A DNA stretch of 12,112 bases from Alphaproteobacteria bacterium (GCA_022425565.1 JAKMFG010000135.1:1-12112); one strand, 5' to 3'; shown: positions 1 through 10,181, counted from the first letter of the stretch. Notes: generated by a model not told the origin, from the letters alone. Translations and numbers: made by a program.

Positions 1-2
1 CG

Positions 3-1349
3 CCCGACTGGCAGGTCTTTGCCCTGTCGTCTCTGCTCACGGCCTTTGTCGGGGTGTCCGTCTGGCTGGCCACCTCACAGCGCGAGGGGTTTGATCTGGG
101 GCTCAGGCAGGCCTTCCTCCTGACCAACGGGTCCTGGATCTCGATCGGCCTGTTCGGCGCCCTTCCCTTTATGTTCAGCGAACTGCAGCTCAGCCTGACC
201 GATGCGATCTTCGAATCTGTATCGGGGATCACGACCACAGGGTCGACCGTGCTGCAGCAGATTGAGCTGGCTTCCCCCGGCATTCTCATCTGGCGGGCAT
301 TGCTGCAATGGCTTGGCGGTGTCGGCATCATCGTCATGGCGATGGCCGTCCTGCCAATGCTGTCGGTCGGCGGCATGCAGCTGTTCCGCACCGAATCCTA
401 TGACAGCGCCGAAAAGGTCGTGCCCCGTGCCGCACAGTTGGCAGGCGGCATCGGCATCGTCTATGCCAGCCTGACAGCGTTCTGGGCAATCATGCTGTCC
501 TTCGCCGGGATGAGCAATTTCGACGCCATCGCCCATGCCATGACCACCATCGCCACTGGCGGCTATTCAACCCGCACAGCTTCGATCGCTGCCTTCGATT
601 CGGTGGCCATCGAATGGATCGTGATCACCGGCATGATTGTCGGCAGCCTTCCCTTTGCCCATTACCTCGCCATTGTTCGAGGCGGCTGGGGCCCGCTGCT
701 TCGGGACCCGCAGGTGCGGTGGTTCATGACTTTGCTTGTCGCTGTGGTGCTGATTCTGATCTGGCATCTTGGCAGCAACGGCATGCCGGTCGGCGTGGCG
801 ATCAGGCAAGCAAGTTTCAACGCCGTCTCGATCATGACCGGCACCGGCTATGCCAGCGCCAATTTCTCGGCCTGGGGCGGATTTGCCTCGACATTGCTGC
901 TGATCGTGATGTTTGTCGGCGGCTGTGGCGGCTCGACGACTTGCGGTATCAAGATGTTCCGGCTTCAGGTTCTGGCGACGACCGCGCGGGTGCAGATCGG
1001 ACGGCTGTTAAGCCCGCACGCCGTCATCCTTGCCTATTACAACAAGCGGCCGGTCTCAAACGAGGTCATGGATTCAGTGATGGGATTTTTCTATCTCTAC
1101 ATCCTCTGCTTCGTGATTCTGGCGATCGGCCTGGGGGCGCTTGGCCTCGACTTCATCACGGCCCTGTCCGGTGCTGCCACATCAATCAGCAATGTCGGGC
1201 CTGGCCTTGGCAACCTGATCGGCGCCGAAGGCAATTTCGCCGCGCTTCCTGACATGGCGAAATGGATCATGGCATTCGGCATGCTGCTGGGACGGCTCGA
1301 GTTGTTCACCGTGCTGGTGATGCTCAACCCGGGGTTCTGGCGCCGATAG
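3..1349 (+). CDS. trkH: TrkH-family potassium uptake protein (5' end missing)
   Basis: Membrane subunit of a Trk/Ktr-type K+ uptake system, which normally works with a cytoplasmic NAD-binding TrkA subunit not seen here. The frame is open to the left edge and 448 residues are visible, so roughly the first 30-40 residues of a usual ~480-residue TrkH are outside the window; the GTG at 54 is internal. All four pore-loop selectivity motifs are present in order: TTTGS (about residue 77), ATGGY (184), TGTGY (279) and SNVGPG (396). The family signature GGCGGSTTCGIK lies near 306-317, between hydrophobic membrane helices, and the end GRLELFTVLVML is typical of TrkH. It stops with TAG and converges on the lipoprotein gene with 50 bp between them. 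Nothing suggests it is broken. Confidence 0.95.
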   Translation, partial: PDWQVFALSSLLTAFVGVSVWLATSQREGFDLGLRQAFLLTNGSWISIGLFGALPFMFSELQLSLTDAIFESVSGITTTGSTVLQQIELASPGILIWRALLQWLGGVGIIVMAMAVLPMLSVGGMQLFRTESYDSAEKVVPRAAQLAGGIGIVYASLTAFWAIMLSFAGMSNFDAIAHAMTTIATGGYSTRTASIAAFDSVAIEWIVITGMIVGSLPFAHYLAIVRGGWGPLLRDPQVRWFMTLLVAVVLILIWHLGSNGMPVGVAIRQASFNAVSIMTGTGYASANFSAWGGFASTLLLIVMFVGGCGGSTTCGIKMFRLQVLATTARVQIGRLLSPHAVILAYYNKRPVSNEVMDSVMGFFYLYILCFVILAIGLGALGLDFITALSGAATSISNVGPGLGNLIGAEGNFAALPDMAKWIMAFGMLLGRLELFTVLVMLNPGFWRR

Positions 1350-1366
1350 GCCGATGCCCGGCGCCT

Positions 1367-1398
1367 GTCAGGGCCGGCGCTCGTCAGGGCCGGCGCTC
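1367..1398. repeat. Two tandem copies of a 16-bp GC-rich unit between convergent genes
   Basis: GTCAGGGCCGGCGCTC occurs twice with no gap (1367-1382 and 1383-1398), and a third partial copy (TCAGGG) follows at 1400-1405. The block fills most of the gap between the trkH stop and the lipoprotein stop, and the partial copy runs into the lipoprotein's last codons. GCGCC (1361-1365) can pair with GGCGC (1376-1380), so transcripts from either side could form a GC hairpin. There is no T tract, so it is not a standard intrinsic terminator. Confidence 0.8.
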
Positions 1399-1399
1399 A

Positions 1400-1981
1400 T
1401 CAGGGAAGGACGATATTGTCGAGCGTGGCAAGTTCGGCGCGCGCCTGACTGTCGAGACCGGCAATTGCCACCTGCAGACACTCATTCACAGCACGCTGCA
1501 CGTCGTTGGCGCTGGAAGATTCCGGGATCGTCATCGAATGCGAGGATGACAGCTTGATCATCGCCTGTGCGCCGCCAACCGGCTGAAGCCACATCAGCTG
1601 AGCCTCGAATTCAACCTTGATCTTGCTGTCCTGCTGATCGCTCAGCGAATTTGCCAGCCCGACCTCTTTCGCCAGCTTCACCTTGGTAACCGATGCCCGT
1701 GAAATATCGAGGATCAACTCGCCGCTGCCACCAGCCGGGGTCAGCACATTCGATGCCCATTCCGCGACAAGCGAACTGGGCAATGGCTGCTGAAGATGCC
1801 CTATATAGGGTGCTTCGATTGGCATCTGCCAGTTCTCGATAATCTCGAGACGCCGTGCATTCAGCGGCACCGAGCTGAAAGCATCGCTGCTTACCGTCAC
1901 TTTCGGTGGCGGAGCCGAGGTCGCCATACAGGCAGACAGCAGAAGGGCAAGGCAAAGGATCGGAAGGGCCGTTACACGCAT
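1400..1981 (-). CDS. Uncharacterised small lipoprotein
   Basis: A 193-residue predicted lipoprotein. The N-terminus is a short signal peptide (R2, then a hydrophobic stretch) ending in the lipobox LSAC, with the lipidated Cys at residue 18. The next residue is Met rather than Asp, which by the usual sorting rule favours the outer membrane. The mature part has no catalytic motif I can name. It contains a WxxxxLxPAGGSGEL-like stretch near residue 75 and a C-terminal helical part. The pattern recalls uncharacterised alphaproteobacterial lipoproteins of similar size, but this is from memory. The start is supported by GGGAG at 1988-1992, six bases before the ATG. It lies 65 bp after hslO on the same strand and may be its last co-transcribed gene. 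Function unknown. Confidence 0.8.
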   Translation of the reverse strand: MRVTALPILCLALLLSACMATSAPPPKVTVSSDAFSSVPLNARRLEIIENWQMPIEAPYIGHLQQPLPSSLVAEWASNVLTPAGGSGELILDISRASVTKVKLAKEVGLANSLSDQQDSKIKVEFEAQLMWLQPVGGAQAMIKLSSSHSMTIPESSSANDVQRAVNECLQVAIAGLDSQARAELATLDNIVLP

Positions 1982-2046
1982 CGGAATCTCCCAGGTTCAA
2001 CACCGGTCAAGACTAGGCCCCGAAGGCGGCATGAATGTGGCAGCAA

Positions 2047-3962
<1,916 letters not shown>

Positions 3963-3963
3963 C

Positions 3964-5193
3964 CTACCCGTCCCCGGCGGCGACCATCCGGTCGAGTACC
4001 CGCCCGAAAGTCTCAACTGCCAGCGAGATTTCCGCTTCACTGATCACCAGCGGCGGCAGGAAACGCACCGTATTCTCACCCGCTGGCACGGTCAGCAGAT
4101 TCTCTTCGCGCATTGCCGCCACGGCATCACCTGCCGGCAACGCATCAGCAAGGCGTACCCCACACAGGAACCCGCGGCCCCGCAGCTCGACCACCGCACC
4201 TTCATGCCGGTCTGCCACCGCCTGCAGGCTGTCGCGCATGATGCCGGCACGGCGGCGCACATCCTCAAGGAACCCGGGGGCGCCAAGCTCGTCCAGCACC
4301 ACTTCGGCCACCGCCATGGCCAGCGGATTGCCGGCAAAGGTCGAACCATGCGTGCCCGGTGTCATGGCGTTGCCGACGGCCTCGCTGGCAATAACGGCAC
4401 CGACCGGAAAACCACCACCAAGCCCCTTGGCAACAGCGATGATGTCGGGGCGAATGCCGGATGTCTCATAGGCGAACAACGTACCAGTACGCCCAATGCC
4501 GGACTGCACCTCGTCAGCGATTACCAGTGCGCCGAACTCGTCCGCCGCGGCACGGACCCCGGCCAGATATTCATCCTGGGCGTCGCGCGCACCGCCTTCG
4601 CCCTGCACTGGCTCGATCATCACCGCCGCCACATGCGGGCCCATCCGGTCGCGAAGCGCGTTCAGATTACCAAAGGCAACATGCTCAAACCCGTCGGGCA
4701 TCGGGCCGAACCCGGTCCGGTTGGCAGGCTTGTCGGTCGCTGCCAGCATGCCAAGCGTGCGCCCATGGAATGATCCGGTGGCACACAGGATGGTCATCCT
4801 GTCGGGCTCACCGCGCTCATGCATGGCGCGCCGCGCGATCTTCACCGCCGATTCATTCGCCTCGGCCCCCGAATTGCAGAAATAGACCTGATCGAGACCA
4901 GTCAGCGAAGCCAGCTTTGCCGCGACGCGTTCCTGCCCGGGAATGCGATAGAGATTTGAGGTGTGCCACAGCTTGCCGGCCTGTTCGCGAAGCGCGGCGA
5001 CAAGGCCGGGGTGCGAATGGCCAAGCGTGTTCACGGCGATCCCGCTGGCACAGTCGAGATAGCGATTGCCGTCATCGGTGACCAGCCAGCTGCCCTCGCC
5101 ACTGACAAAGGCAAGCTCGGCACGGCCATAGGTCTTCATCACGGCGGATTGCGAGGCTGCCATCGAGGCGTCTTTCGTTTGCTGGTCGTTCAT
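3964..5193 (-). CDS. argD: Acetylornithine aminotransferase
   Basis: PLP-dependent class III aminotransferase that converts N-acetylglutamate semialdehyde to N-acetylornithine with glutamate as donor; family members may also act in lysine synthesis. From ATG 5193 the protein has 409 residues, normal for ArgD. Visible are NSGAEANE (107-114, phosphate binding), SFHGRT (141-146), the cofactor aspartate in IADEVQSGIGRTG (D227), the PLP lysine in VAKGLGGG (K256) and HGSTFAGNPLA (from about 282). The frame is open to 5262, but those residues look non-conserved, and ATG 5163 is another candidate; no start has a strong Shine-Dalgarno sequence. The stop is one base before the argF start. Upstream lies an unusual leader (see 5222-5350). 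ArgD rather than another class III enzyme is chosen from sequence and from the argF neighbour. Confidence 0.94.
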   Translation of the reverse strand: MNDQQTKDASMAASQSAVMKTYGRAELAFVSGEGSWLVTDDGNRYLDCASGIAVNTLGHSHPGLVAALREQAGKLWHTSNLYRIPGQERVAAKLASLTGLDQVYFCNSGAEANESAVKIARRAMHERGEPDRMTILCATGSFHGRTLGMLAATDKPANRTGFGPMPDGFEHVAFGNLNALRDRMGPHVAAVMIEPVQGEGGARDAQDEYLAGVRAAADEFGALVIADEVQSGIGRTGTLFAYETSGIRPDIIAVAKGLGGGFPVGAVIASEAVGNAMTPGTHGSTFAGNPLAMAVAEVVLDELGAPGFLEDVRRRAGIMRDSLQAVADRHEGAVVELRGRGFLCGVRLADALPAGDAVAAMREENLLTVPAGENTVRFLPPLVISEAEISLAVETFGRVLDRMVAAGDG

Positions 5194-5253
5194 CGCGAAA
5201 CAGGGTCTGCCGGTTTGCCAGGGTGGTTTTGCTGCTGTTGATCCTGTCGCCTG

Positions 5254-5295
5254 AAAAACCAAACCACCAGCCCGTCAACAGCGGCGCCGGTGGTT
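5254..5295 (-). terminator. Hairpin plus T tract upstream of argD (terminator or attenuator)
   Basis: On the minus strand AACCACCGGC (5295-5286) pairs with GCTGGTGGTT (5271-5262), a 10-bp stem with one G-U pair and a 14-nt loop. It is followed by TGGTTTTTC (T run at 5258-5254). It could end the dcd transcript. A further segment, AAACCACC at 5229-5222, can pair instead with GGTGGTTT at 5268-5261 and would disrupt the first hairpin, which is the logic of an attenuator. No arginine-rich leader peptide is visible. Confidence 0.45.
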
Positions 5296-5321
5296 CTGCT
5301 AAAAGGCAAAAGAAGGCTGCC

Positions 5322-5350
5322 AAACTCGGCATTTTGACGAGAATTGTCAA
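5322..5350 (-). promoter_or_regulatory. Possible argD promoter with overlapping inverted repeat
   Basis: The minus strand has a perfect TTGACA (5350-5345) and, 17 bases on, GAGTTT (5327-5322), a poor -10 that keeps only the conserved A and final T. The -35 is part of the dyad TTGAC-N7-GTCAA (5334-5350), which could be an operator. If it is used, transcription starts near 5315 and the argD mRNA would have a leader of about 120 nt including the hairpin segments. Confidence 0.35.
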
Positions 5351-5388
5351 GATGTTTGCCGCCGGCAGGCGCCGCGTGGCGGGTGGTA

Positions 5389-6528
5389 TCAGTCCTGAAT
5401 GAAATGCTTGCCGAGCCGCAGACCCTGCGACTGGTAGTTCGATCCCGATCCGGATGCGCCATAAAGCGCGTCGGGGATCGCCGACATCGGCTCATAGACA
5501 AGTCGGCAGACCGTCTGGCCGTCCTCAATCAGGAAGGGCACATCATGCGAGCGCACCTCCAGAACCGCGCGGGTGCTGGCAGCATCGAATTCGGCCATGC
5601 CGAACCCGGGATCGAAGAACCCGGCATAATGCGCGCGAAACTCGCCGACCCGCGTGTCATAGGCCCGCATCTCGGCAGCATGGTCATTCGGCACCGTCAC
5701 AAACTCACGGCTGGCAAGAATGTAGAATTCATCCGGATGGAGAACGAGGCCGCCGGCGACAAGGTCGGTCGTCGTCAGTCGTTCCCAATAGTCGCCCACC
5801 GCGCAACTTGCCGGGGCATCGATATCGACCAGGCCGGCATGCTTGCGGGCACGCCAGCCGATGATGCCGTCTTCATCTGCCGGCGTCAGATTGACGCTGA
5901 GCGCCACACCATCGCGAATATCGACGGCGCTGGCACCGCGCACAAGGCCGACATCCTGCTGCAGCCTGATCATCGCGGCATCCGACATGGATGACGGGCC
6001 GCGCCGGAAGCGCAGCTGCGACAGGCATGACCCCGGCCGCACCAGTACCGAAAAGGTCCGCGGTGAAATCTCGGCATAGAGAGGGCCCTGATACCCTGCG
6101 GCGACAGCCTCGAATTCCGAAGCGCCATCGGTAATCAGGCGGGTGAAGATATCCAGACGTCCGGTTGAACTTTTCGGGTTCGCCATTGCCGAAATCTCAG
6201 CTGGAAGCGCCAGCGATTCCTGCAGTTCGACGATGTAGAGGCATCCACGCTCCAGAACCGCCCCACCCTCGAGATCAATTTCATGCATGGCAAGGCGGGG
6301 CAGCTTGTCGACAACACGCGTTTCCGGCCCCGGAAGGAAGGATGACTGGACCCGCCAGGCACGCCGTCCAAGCCGCAGGTCGATACTGGCTGGCTGCATC
6401 TGCGCGGCGGTCAGCGGAGCATCGGAAATGATGGCGCCATTTGCGATTGCTGTACGGATTTCCTGTACCGGCAGAATGCCGTTCGACGGCGCAGCCTCAC
6501 TTGCCGCCATTGCCCTGTCAGCTGTCAT
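5389..6528 (-). CDS. dcd: dCTP deaminase, long double-domain (DCD) form
   Basis: Predicted 2'-deoxycytidine 5'-triphosphate deaminase (dCTP to dUTP + ammonia), feeding dUMP and dTMP synthesis in the cytoplasm. At 379 residues it is about twice the length of the E. coli Dcd (~190) and has two dUTPase-like halves. The N-terminal half has ASIDLRLG (47-54), NPKSSTGRLD (117-126) and PGSCLSQLRF (165-174). The C-terminal half has HPDEFYILASREFV (264-277), FFDPGFG (304-310) and DGQTVCRLVYE (336-346). This layout matches the DCD family common in alphaproteobacteria. The start is ATG 6528; ATG 6510 is an in-frame alternative, and the Shine-Dalgarno sequence is weak. It follows the permease gene by 31 bp and may be co-transcribed with it. 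195 bp separate it from argD. It could have the related bifunctional deaminase/dUTPase activity; sequence alone does not say. Confidence 0.88.
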   Translation of the reverse strand: MTADRAMAASEAAPSNGILPVQEIRTAIANGAIISDAPLTAAQMQPASIDLRLGRRAWRVQSSFLPGPETRVVDKLPRLAMHEIDLEGGAVLERGCLYIVELQESLALPAEISAMANPKSSTGRLDIFTRLITDGASEFEAVAAGYQGPLYAEISPRTFSVLVRPGSCLSQLRFRRGPSSMSDAAMIRLQQDVGLVRGASAVDIRDGVALSVNLTPADEDGIIGWRARKHAGLVDIDAPASCAVGDYWERLTTTDLVAGGLVLHPDEFYILASREFVTVPNDHAAEMRAYDTRVGEFRAHYAGFFDPGFGMAEFDAASTRAVLEVRSHDVPFLIEDGQTVCRLVYEPMSAIPDALYGASGSGSNYQSQGLRLGKHFIQD

Positions 6529-6559
6529 GACCCGATCTTCAGCCTTTCAATTGCGGCGG

Positions 6560-7417
6560 CTAGCTTTTCAACCGCCACCCAGATTTCAGCACACGGTAGC
6601 ACAGGAACCACAGAACGCCATTCACAAGCACAAGCCCGACAAGACCGGTCACGATCGAGCGATCGCCGACCCCAATCAGCCCGTAACGAAACCCGTCGAT
6701 GGCATAGAAAAACGGGTTCAGTGTGGCCACTGTATCGAATGGTGCCGGCAGCCTGTCTACCGAATAGAATGTGCCGGACAGAAAGGCCAGTGGCTGGATC
6801 AGGAAATTGGTGATGGTGGCCATCTCGTCGAACTTGTTGGACCAGACACCGGCAAGAATCCCGGCAAGCGCCATGGCCAGCGACCCCAGAACGAGGAAGG
6901 CCAGTGCTGTCAGCGGTGCTGCGGGAATCTGCAGCCCGGCGAACAGACCCAGCACCAGCACCGCGAACAGCCCAACGGCAATCCCGCGTGTCATCCCGCC
7001 AAGGGCCAGGCCGACAAGAAGTTCGCCAGGGCCGATTGGCGGCATCAGCAGATCTACGATATTGCCCTGCACCTTGGAGACGACAAGCGAAGAGGAGCTG
7101 TTGGCAAAGGCGTTCTGAAGAACCGTCATCATCACCAGCCCCGGAACGAGAAAAGCAATGAAGCTGACATCACCGGCAAGCTGCGCCCGGTCGCCGACGG
7201 CAACGGCAAACACCATCAGGAACAGAATCGAGGTAATGATTGGTGCCACGACAGTCTGCATGCCAACTTTGGCAAAGCGCTGCACTTCGCGAAGATAAAG
7301 GGTCTGCAGGCCGACCCAGTTGACGCGGCCGATCTGCACCGGACGAACCGGTGAGGGCGCGCCGGCAAGGCCTTGCCGGACAGGTTTGTCATGCGGCGGG
7401 GGAGACTGTTCGTTCAT
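6560..7417 (-). CDS. ABC-2 type transporter permease
   Basis: Inner-membrane permease of an ABC-2 exporter, about 285 residues from ATG 7417. A Pro-rich cytoplasmic N-terminus precedes six hydrophobic segments at about 56-74, 85-104, 142-162, 169-191, 200-220 and 255-276. The stretch LNPFFYAIDGFRYGLIG before the last helix is typical of the YadH-like ABC-2 group. The substrate cannot be inferred. No ABC ATPase gene is adjacent, although the usual partner is next door, so the ATPase must be elsewhere. The frame extends to 7453 with other ATGs (7429), but a likely promoter (-10 at 7430-7425) makes 7417 the best start and implies an almost leaderless mRNA. It is the first gene of the minus-strand block and is divergent from recX. 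Confidence 0.9.
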   Translation of the reverse strand: MNEQSPPPHDKPVRQGLAGAPSPVRPVQIGRVNWVGLQTLYLREVQRFAKVGMQTVVAPIITSILFLMVFAVAVGDRAQLAGDVSFIAFLVPGLVMMTVLQNAFANSSSSLVVSKVQGNIVDLLMPPIGPGELLVGLALGGMTRGIAVGLFAVLVLGLFAGLQIPAAPLTALAFLVLGSLAMALAGILAGVWSNKFDEMATITNFLIQPLAFLSGTFYSVDRLPAPFDTVATLNPFFYAIDGFRYGLIGVGDRSIVTGLVGLVLVNGVLWFLCYRVLKSGWRLKS

Positions 7418-7424
7418 GCGCCCG

Positions 7425-7453
7425 AACATAGGTCCGGCGCAGGCAAATGACAA
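7425..7453 (-). promoter_or_regulatory. Likely promoter of the ABC-2 permease gene
   Basis: Minus-strand TTGTCA (7453-7448) is followed after 17 bases by TATGTT (7430-7425), giving 5/6 and 4/6 matches to the sigma-70 consensus with ideal spacing. Predicted transcription start is about 7418, next to the ATG at 7417. Confidence 0.45.
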
Positions 7454-7557
7454 CCTGCCGGGGCTTTGGTCGGTCCGATAGCCGGGGCCTTTGGTTGAGC
7501 CTATGGTGGAGTTTCATGGCGGCTGCTATGCTCGCTGCGCCGAACCGGAAAGACGGA

Positions 7558-8115
7558 ATGATGACGACCGACAGGTCCCGTGCCGAACAAAGACTGATGA
7601 ACAAGGCGGTGCATTATCTTGGCCGCTACAGTGCCTCGCGCCAGCGGTTGCGCGAAGTGCTGCACAGATTTGCCATGCGCAAGCTCGAGGCCCATGAAGA
7701 GGTCGAGATCTCGCGCGCGATCGACGCCGTTCTCGATGACTGTATCAGGCTCGGCTATGTCGATGATGCCGCCTTTGCCTTGTCCCGAGCCCGCAACAAA
7801 CGGCGCAGCGGAGGGTCCACACTTGCCATCCGCCGCAGCCTTGCCGAGCACGCCATTGGCCAGGATCTCGCCAACGAGGCGCTGGCCGCTGCCGATGAGG
7901 CAACAAGCGACGGTGAACTGACGGCCGCGCTGCGGCTGGCGGCGCGGCGCAGGATCGGGCCCTATTTCACACGGCAACGCGATGACGACACCTATCGCAA
8001 GCAGCTTGCATCGCTTGCGCGGGCCGGATTTTCCTTCGCCACCGCAAAGGCCGTCATGGCGCTCGACAACGCCGAAGAAGCCGACGAACTCGCCGAATCG
8101 CTGCGACAAATGTAA
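7558..8115 (+). CDS. recX: RecX family regulatory protein
   Basis: RecX proteins bind RecA filaments and limit recombinase and coprotease activity. From ATG 7558 it has 185 residues, within the usual range. It is almost entirely helical and basic, with the family pattern [16 protein letters not shown] near 20-35, [11 protein letters not shown] (helix-turn-helix-like repeat) and a C-terminal [15 protein letters not shown]. The frame is open upstream to 7447, but the product before 7558 is not RecX-like. GGAAAGACGG just upstream gives a weak ribosome binding site, and ATG 7561 is equally possible. recA is not next to it in this window, and I see no alphaproteobacterial LexA-type GTTC-N7-GTTC site upstream. 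103 bp separate it from acs. Identity rests on overall pattern, since RecX has few invariant residues. Confidence 0.85.
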   Translation: MMTTDRSRAEQRLMNKAVHYLGRYSASRQRLREVLHRFAMRKLEAHEEVEISRAIDAVLDDCIRLGYVDDAAFALSRARNKRRSGGSTLAIRRSLAEHAIGQDLANEALAAADEATSDGELTAALRLAARRRIGPYFTRQRDDDTYRKQLASLARAGFSFATAKAVMALDNAEEADELAESLRQM

Positions 8116-8126
8116 CGGCCCGCATC

Positions 8127-8156
8127 TTGCGACCGGATGGTGCTTCGGTCTAGACT
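8127..8156 (+). promoter_or_regulatory. Possible acs promoter
   Basis: TTGCGA (8127-8132), 18-base spacer, TAGACT (8151-8156), each 4/6 to the sigma-70 consensus. It lies between the recX stop and acs and predicts a start near 8163 and a leader of about 55 nt. CGGTTT (8162-8167) can pair with AAACCG (8179-8184) in that leader. Confidence 0.4.
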
Positions 8157-8206
8157 GCCGCCGGTTTCAACGGCCGGAAAACCGCGATGAATGCGGCGTG
8201 CCGGGT

Positions 8207-8212
8207 GGGAGG
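8207..8212 (+). promoter_or_regulatory. Strong ribosome binding site that decides the acs start
   Basis: GGGAGG directly abuts an ATG at 8213 (no spacer) but sits six bases before a second in-frame ATG at 8219. The spacing favours 8219 as the true start. The open frame further upstream (to 7982) overlaps recX and is not Acs-like. Confidence 0.7.
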
Positions 8213-8218
8213 ATGAAG

Positions 8219-10159
8219 ATGACCCAGGACAGATTGTTTGCCCCGAGCGAGAGCACCATCGCCAACGCGCTGATCGACAATAGCGGCTATCAGGCGATGT
8301 ATGATGCATCCGTCGCCGACCCCGACGCGTTCTGGGCCGAGCACGGCAAGCGGATCGACTGGATCAAACCCTACAGCCAGGTCAGCGACGTCTCCTACGA
8401 CAAGGCCGATCTTCATATCAGCTGGTTCGGCGACGGCACACTCAACGCCGCCGCAAACTGCCTCGACCGGCATCTCGCCAGCCGCGGCACCCAGACCGCA
8501 ATCATCTGGGAAGGTGACGACCCGGCGGATTCCCGCCACATCAGCTATGCCGAGCTGCATGAGGAAGTCTGTAAATTCGCCAATGTGCTAAAGGCAGAGG
8601 GCGCAAAGAAAGGCGACCGCATCACCATTTACATGCCGATGATCCCGGAAGCCACCGTCGCAATGCTGGCCTGTGCACGGATCGGCGCGGTGCATTCCGT
8701 CGTCTTTGGCGGTTTCTCTCCCGACGCGCTTGCCGGCCGCATTCAGGACTGTGATTCCAACATGGTGATCACCGCCGACGAAGGCCTTCGCGGCGGCAGG
8801 CCTGTGCCGCTGAAGGCAAACACCGATGCGGCTCTCGAATCCTGTCCCGACTGCAGCAAGGTCGTCGTCGTGCGCCGCACCGGCGGTGACATCGGCTGGG
8901 TCGACGGGCGCGACGTCTGGTATCACGAGGCAATGGCAGATGCCTCTGCCGACTGCCCGCCAGAGGAGATGAACGCCGAAGACCCGATGTTTATCCTTTA
9001 TACCTCTGGGTCGACCGGCAAGCCGAAGGGCGTGTTGCACACCACCGGCGGCTACATGGTCTACGCCTCGATGACCCACCAATATGTCTTCGACTACAAG
9101 GATGGCGACGTCTACTGGTGCACAGCCGATGTGGGCTGGGTCACCGGTCACAGCTATATCGTCTATGGCCCGCTTGCGAACGGCGCGACGACGCTGATGT
9201 TCGAGGGCGTGCCGACCTATCCCGACAGCTCGCGTTTCTGGCAGGTCGTCGAGAAGCACAGGGTCAGCATCTTCTACACTGCGCCAACGGCGATCCGCGC
9301 GCTGATGCGCGAGGGTGACGCGCCGGTCACCAGATGCGACCGTTCCTCGCTTCGCCTTCTGGGCAGTGTCGGCGAGCCGATCAATCCCGAGGCATGGATG
9401 TGGTACCACGATGTGGTGGGTGAAGGGCGCTGCCCGATCGTCGACACCTGGTGGCAGACAGAGACCGGCGGCATCATGATCACCCCGCTTCCCGGCGCCA
9501 CAGCCACCAAGCCGGGATCGGCGACACGCCCCTTCTTTGGCATCAAGCCCGTCCTTGTCGATAGTGAGAACAACCTTCTTGAAGGAGCTGTCGACGGCAA
9601 TCTGTGCATCGACAGTTCATGGCCGGGCCAGATGCGCACCGTCTATGGCGACCACCAGCGGTTTATCGACACCTATTTTTCCACATTCCCGGGCCGCTAT
9701 TTCTCGGGTGATGGCGCGCGCCGCGACCAGGACGGGTATTTCTGGATCACTGGACGCGTCGATGACGTGCTCAACGTCTCGGGCCACCGCATGGGCACGG
9801 CGGAAATCGAATCCGCCCTTGTCGCCCATCCCAAGGTCGCGGAATCAGCTGTTGTCGGCTATCCGCACGACATCAAGGGCCAGGGCATCTATGCCTATGT
9901 GACGCTGATCGAGGGGTGCGAGCCGAGCGACGAATTGGTGGCCGAGCTCAGGCAATGGACCCGCAAGGAGATCGGCCCGATCGCCACGCCGGACCTGCTG
10001 CAATGGGCACCACAGCTTCCAAAGACCCGGTCTGGCAAGATCATGCGCCGGATTCTTCGCAAGATCGCGGCAAACGACTATGCAGAGCTTGGCGACACCT
10101 CAACGCTGACCGATCCCGGTGTGGTCACCGATCTGGTGGATAATCGCCAGAACCGCTGA
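8219..10159 (+). CDS. acs: Acetyl-CoA synthetase (acetate-CoA ligase)
   Basis: AMP-forming acetyl-CoA synthetase: acetate + ATP + CoA to acetyl-CoA through acetyl-AMP, in the cytoplasm. It has 646 residues, the usual length (about 640-655). The AMP-binding P-loop is [11 protein letters not shown] (261-271). The conserved tryptophan-containing WWQTETGG of the acetate-specific family is at 411-418, and the C-terminal hinge and lid region is present with [19 protein letters not shown]. The catalytic lysine is K607 in PKTRSGK, the site that protein acetyltransferases of the Pat type modify and CobB-type deacetylases restore in other bacteria; whether that happens here is inference. It is probably transcribed from its own promoter after recX. 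Its 3' end converges on a LuxR-type response regulator gene, with a hairpin between them. Confidence 0.97.
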   Translation: MTQDRLFAPSESTIANALIDNSGYQAMYDASVADPDAFWAEHGKRIDWIKPYSQVSDVSYDKADLHISWFGDGTLNAAANCLDRHLASRGTQTAIIWEGDDPADSRHISYAELHEEVCKFANVLKAEGAKKGDRITIYMPMIPEATVAMLACARIGAVHSVVFGGFSPDALAGRIQDCDSNMVITADEGLRGGRPVPLKANTDAALESCPDCSKVVVVRRTGGDIGWVDGRDVWYHEAMADASADCPPEEMNAEDPMFILYTSGSTGKPKGVLHTTGGYMVYASMTHQYVFDYKDGDVYWCTADVGWVTGHSYIVYGPLANGATTLMFEGVPTYPDSSRFWQVVEKHRVSIFYTAPTAIRALMREGDAPVTRCDRSSLRLLGSVGEPINPEAWMWYHDVVGEGRCPIVDTWWQTETGGIMITPLPGATATKPGSATRPFFGIKPVLVDSENNLLEGAVDGNLCIDSSWPGQMRTVYGDHQRFIDTYFSTFPGRYFSGDGARRDQDGYFWITGRVDDVLNVSGHRMGTAEIESALVAHPKVAESAVVGYPHDIKGQGIYAYVTLIEGCEPSDELVAELRQWTRKEIGPIATPDLLQWAPQLPKTRSGKIMRRILRKIAANDYAELGDTSTLTDPGVVTDLVDNRQNR

Positions 10160-10181
10160 TTGCCGTGACATGTGACCGTCA

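Noticed and set aside
5217..5330. Arginine leader peptide in the argD leader
   Set aside because: The frame from ATG 5330 runs through the hairpins into argD and has no cluster of arginine codons before segment A.
6287..7354. Plus-strand frame (355 codons) across the dcd and permease genes
   Set aside because: Gln/His/Lys-rich antisense translation of membrane helices; no ribosome binding site or family pattern.
7418..7557. LexA (SOS) box upstream of recX
   Set aside because: GTTC and GAAC tetramers occur (7408-7415, 7424-7427, 7542-7545) but none in the GTTC-N7-GTTC arrangement used in alphaproteobacteria.
7982..8218. N-terminal extension of acs
   Set aside because: Overlaps recX, is not Acs-like, and a strong ribosome binding site supports ATG 8219.
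8588..9409. Minus-strand frame (273 codons) inside acs
   Set aside because: Shadow of the highly conserved acs frame.
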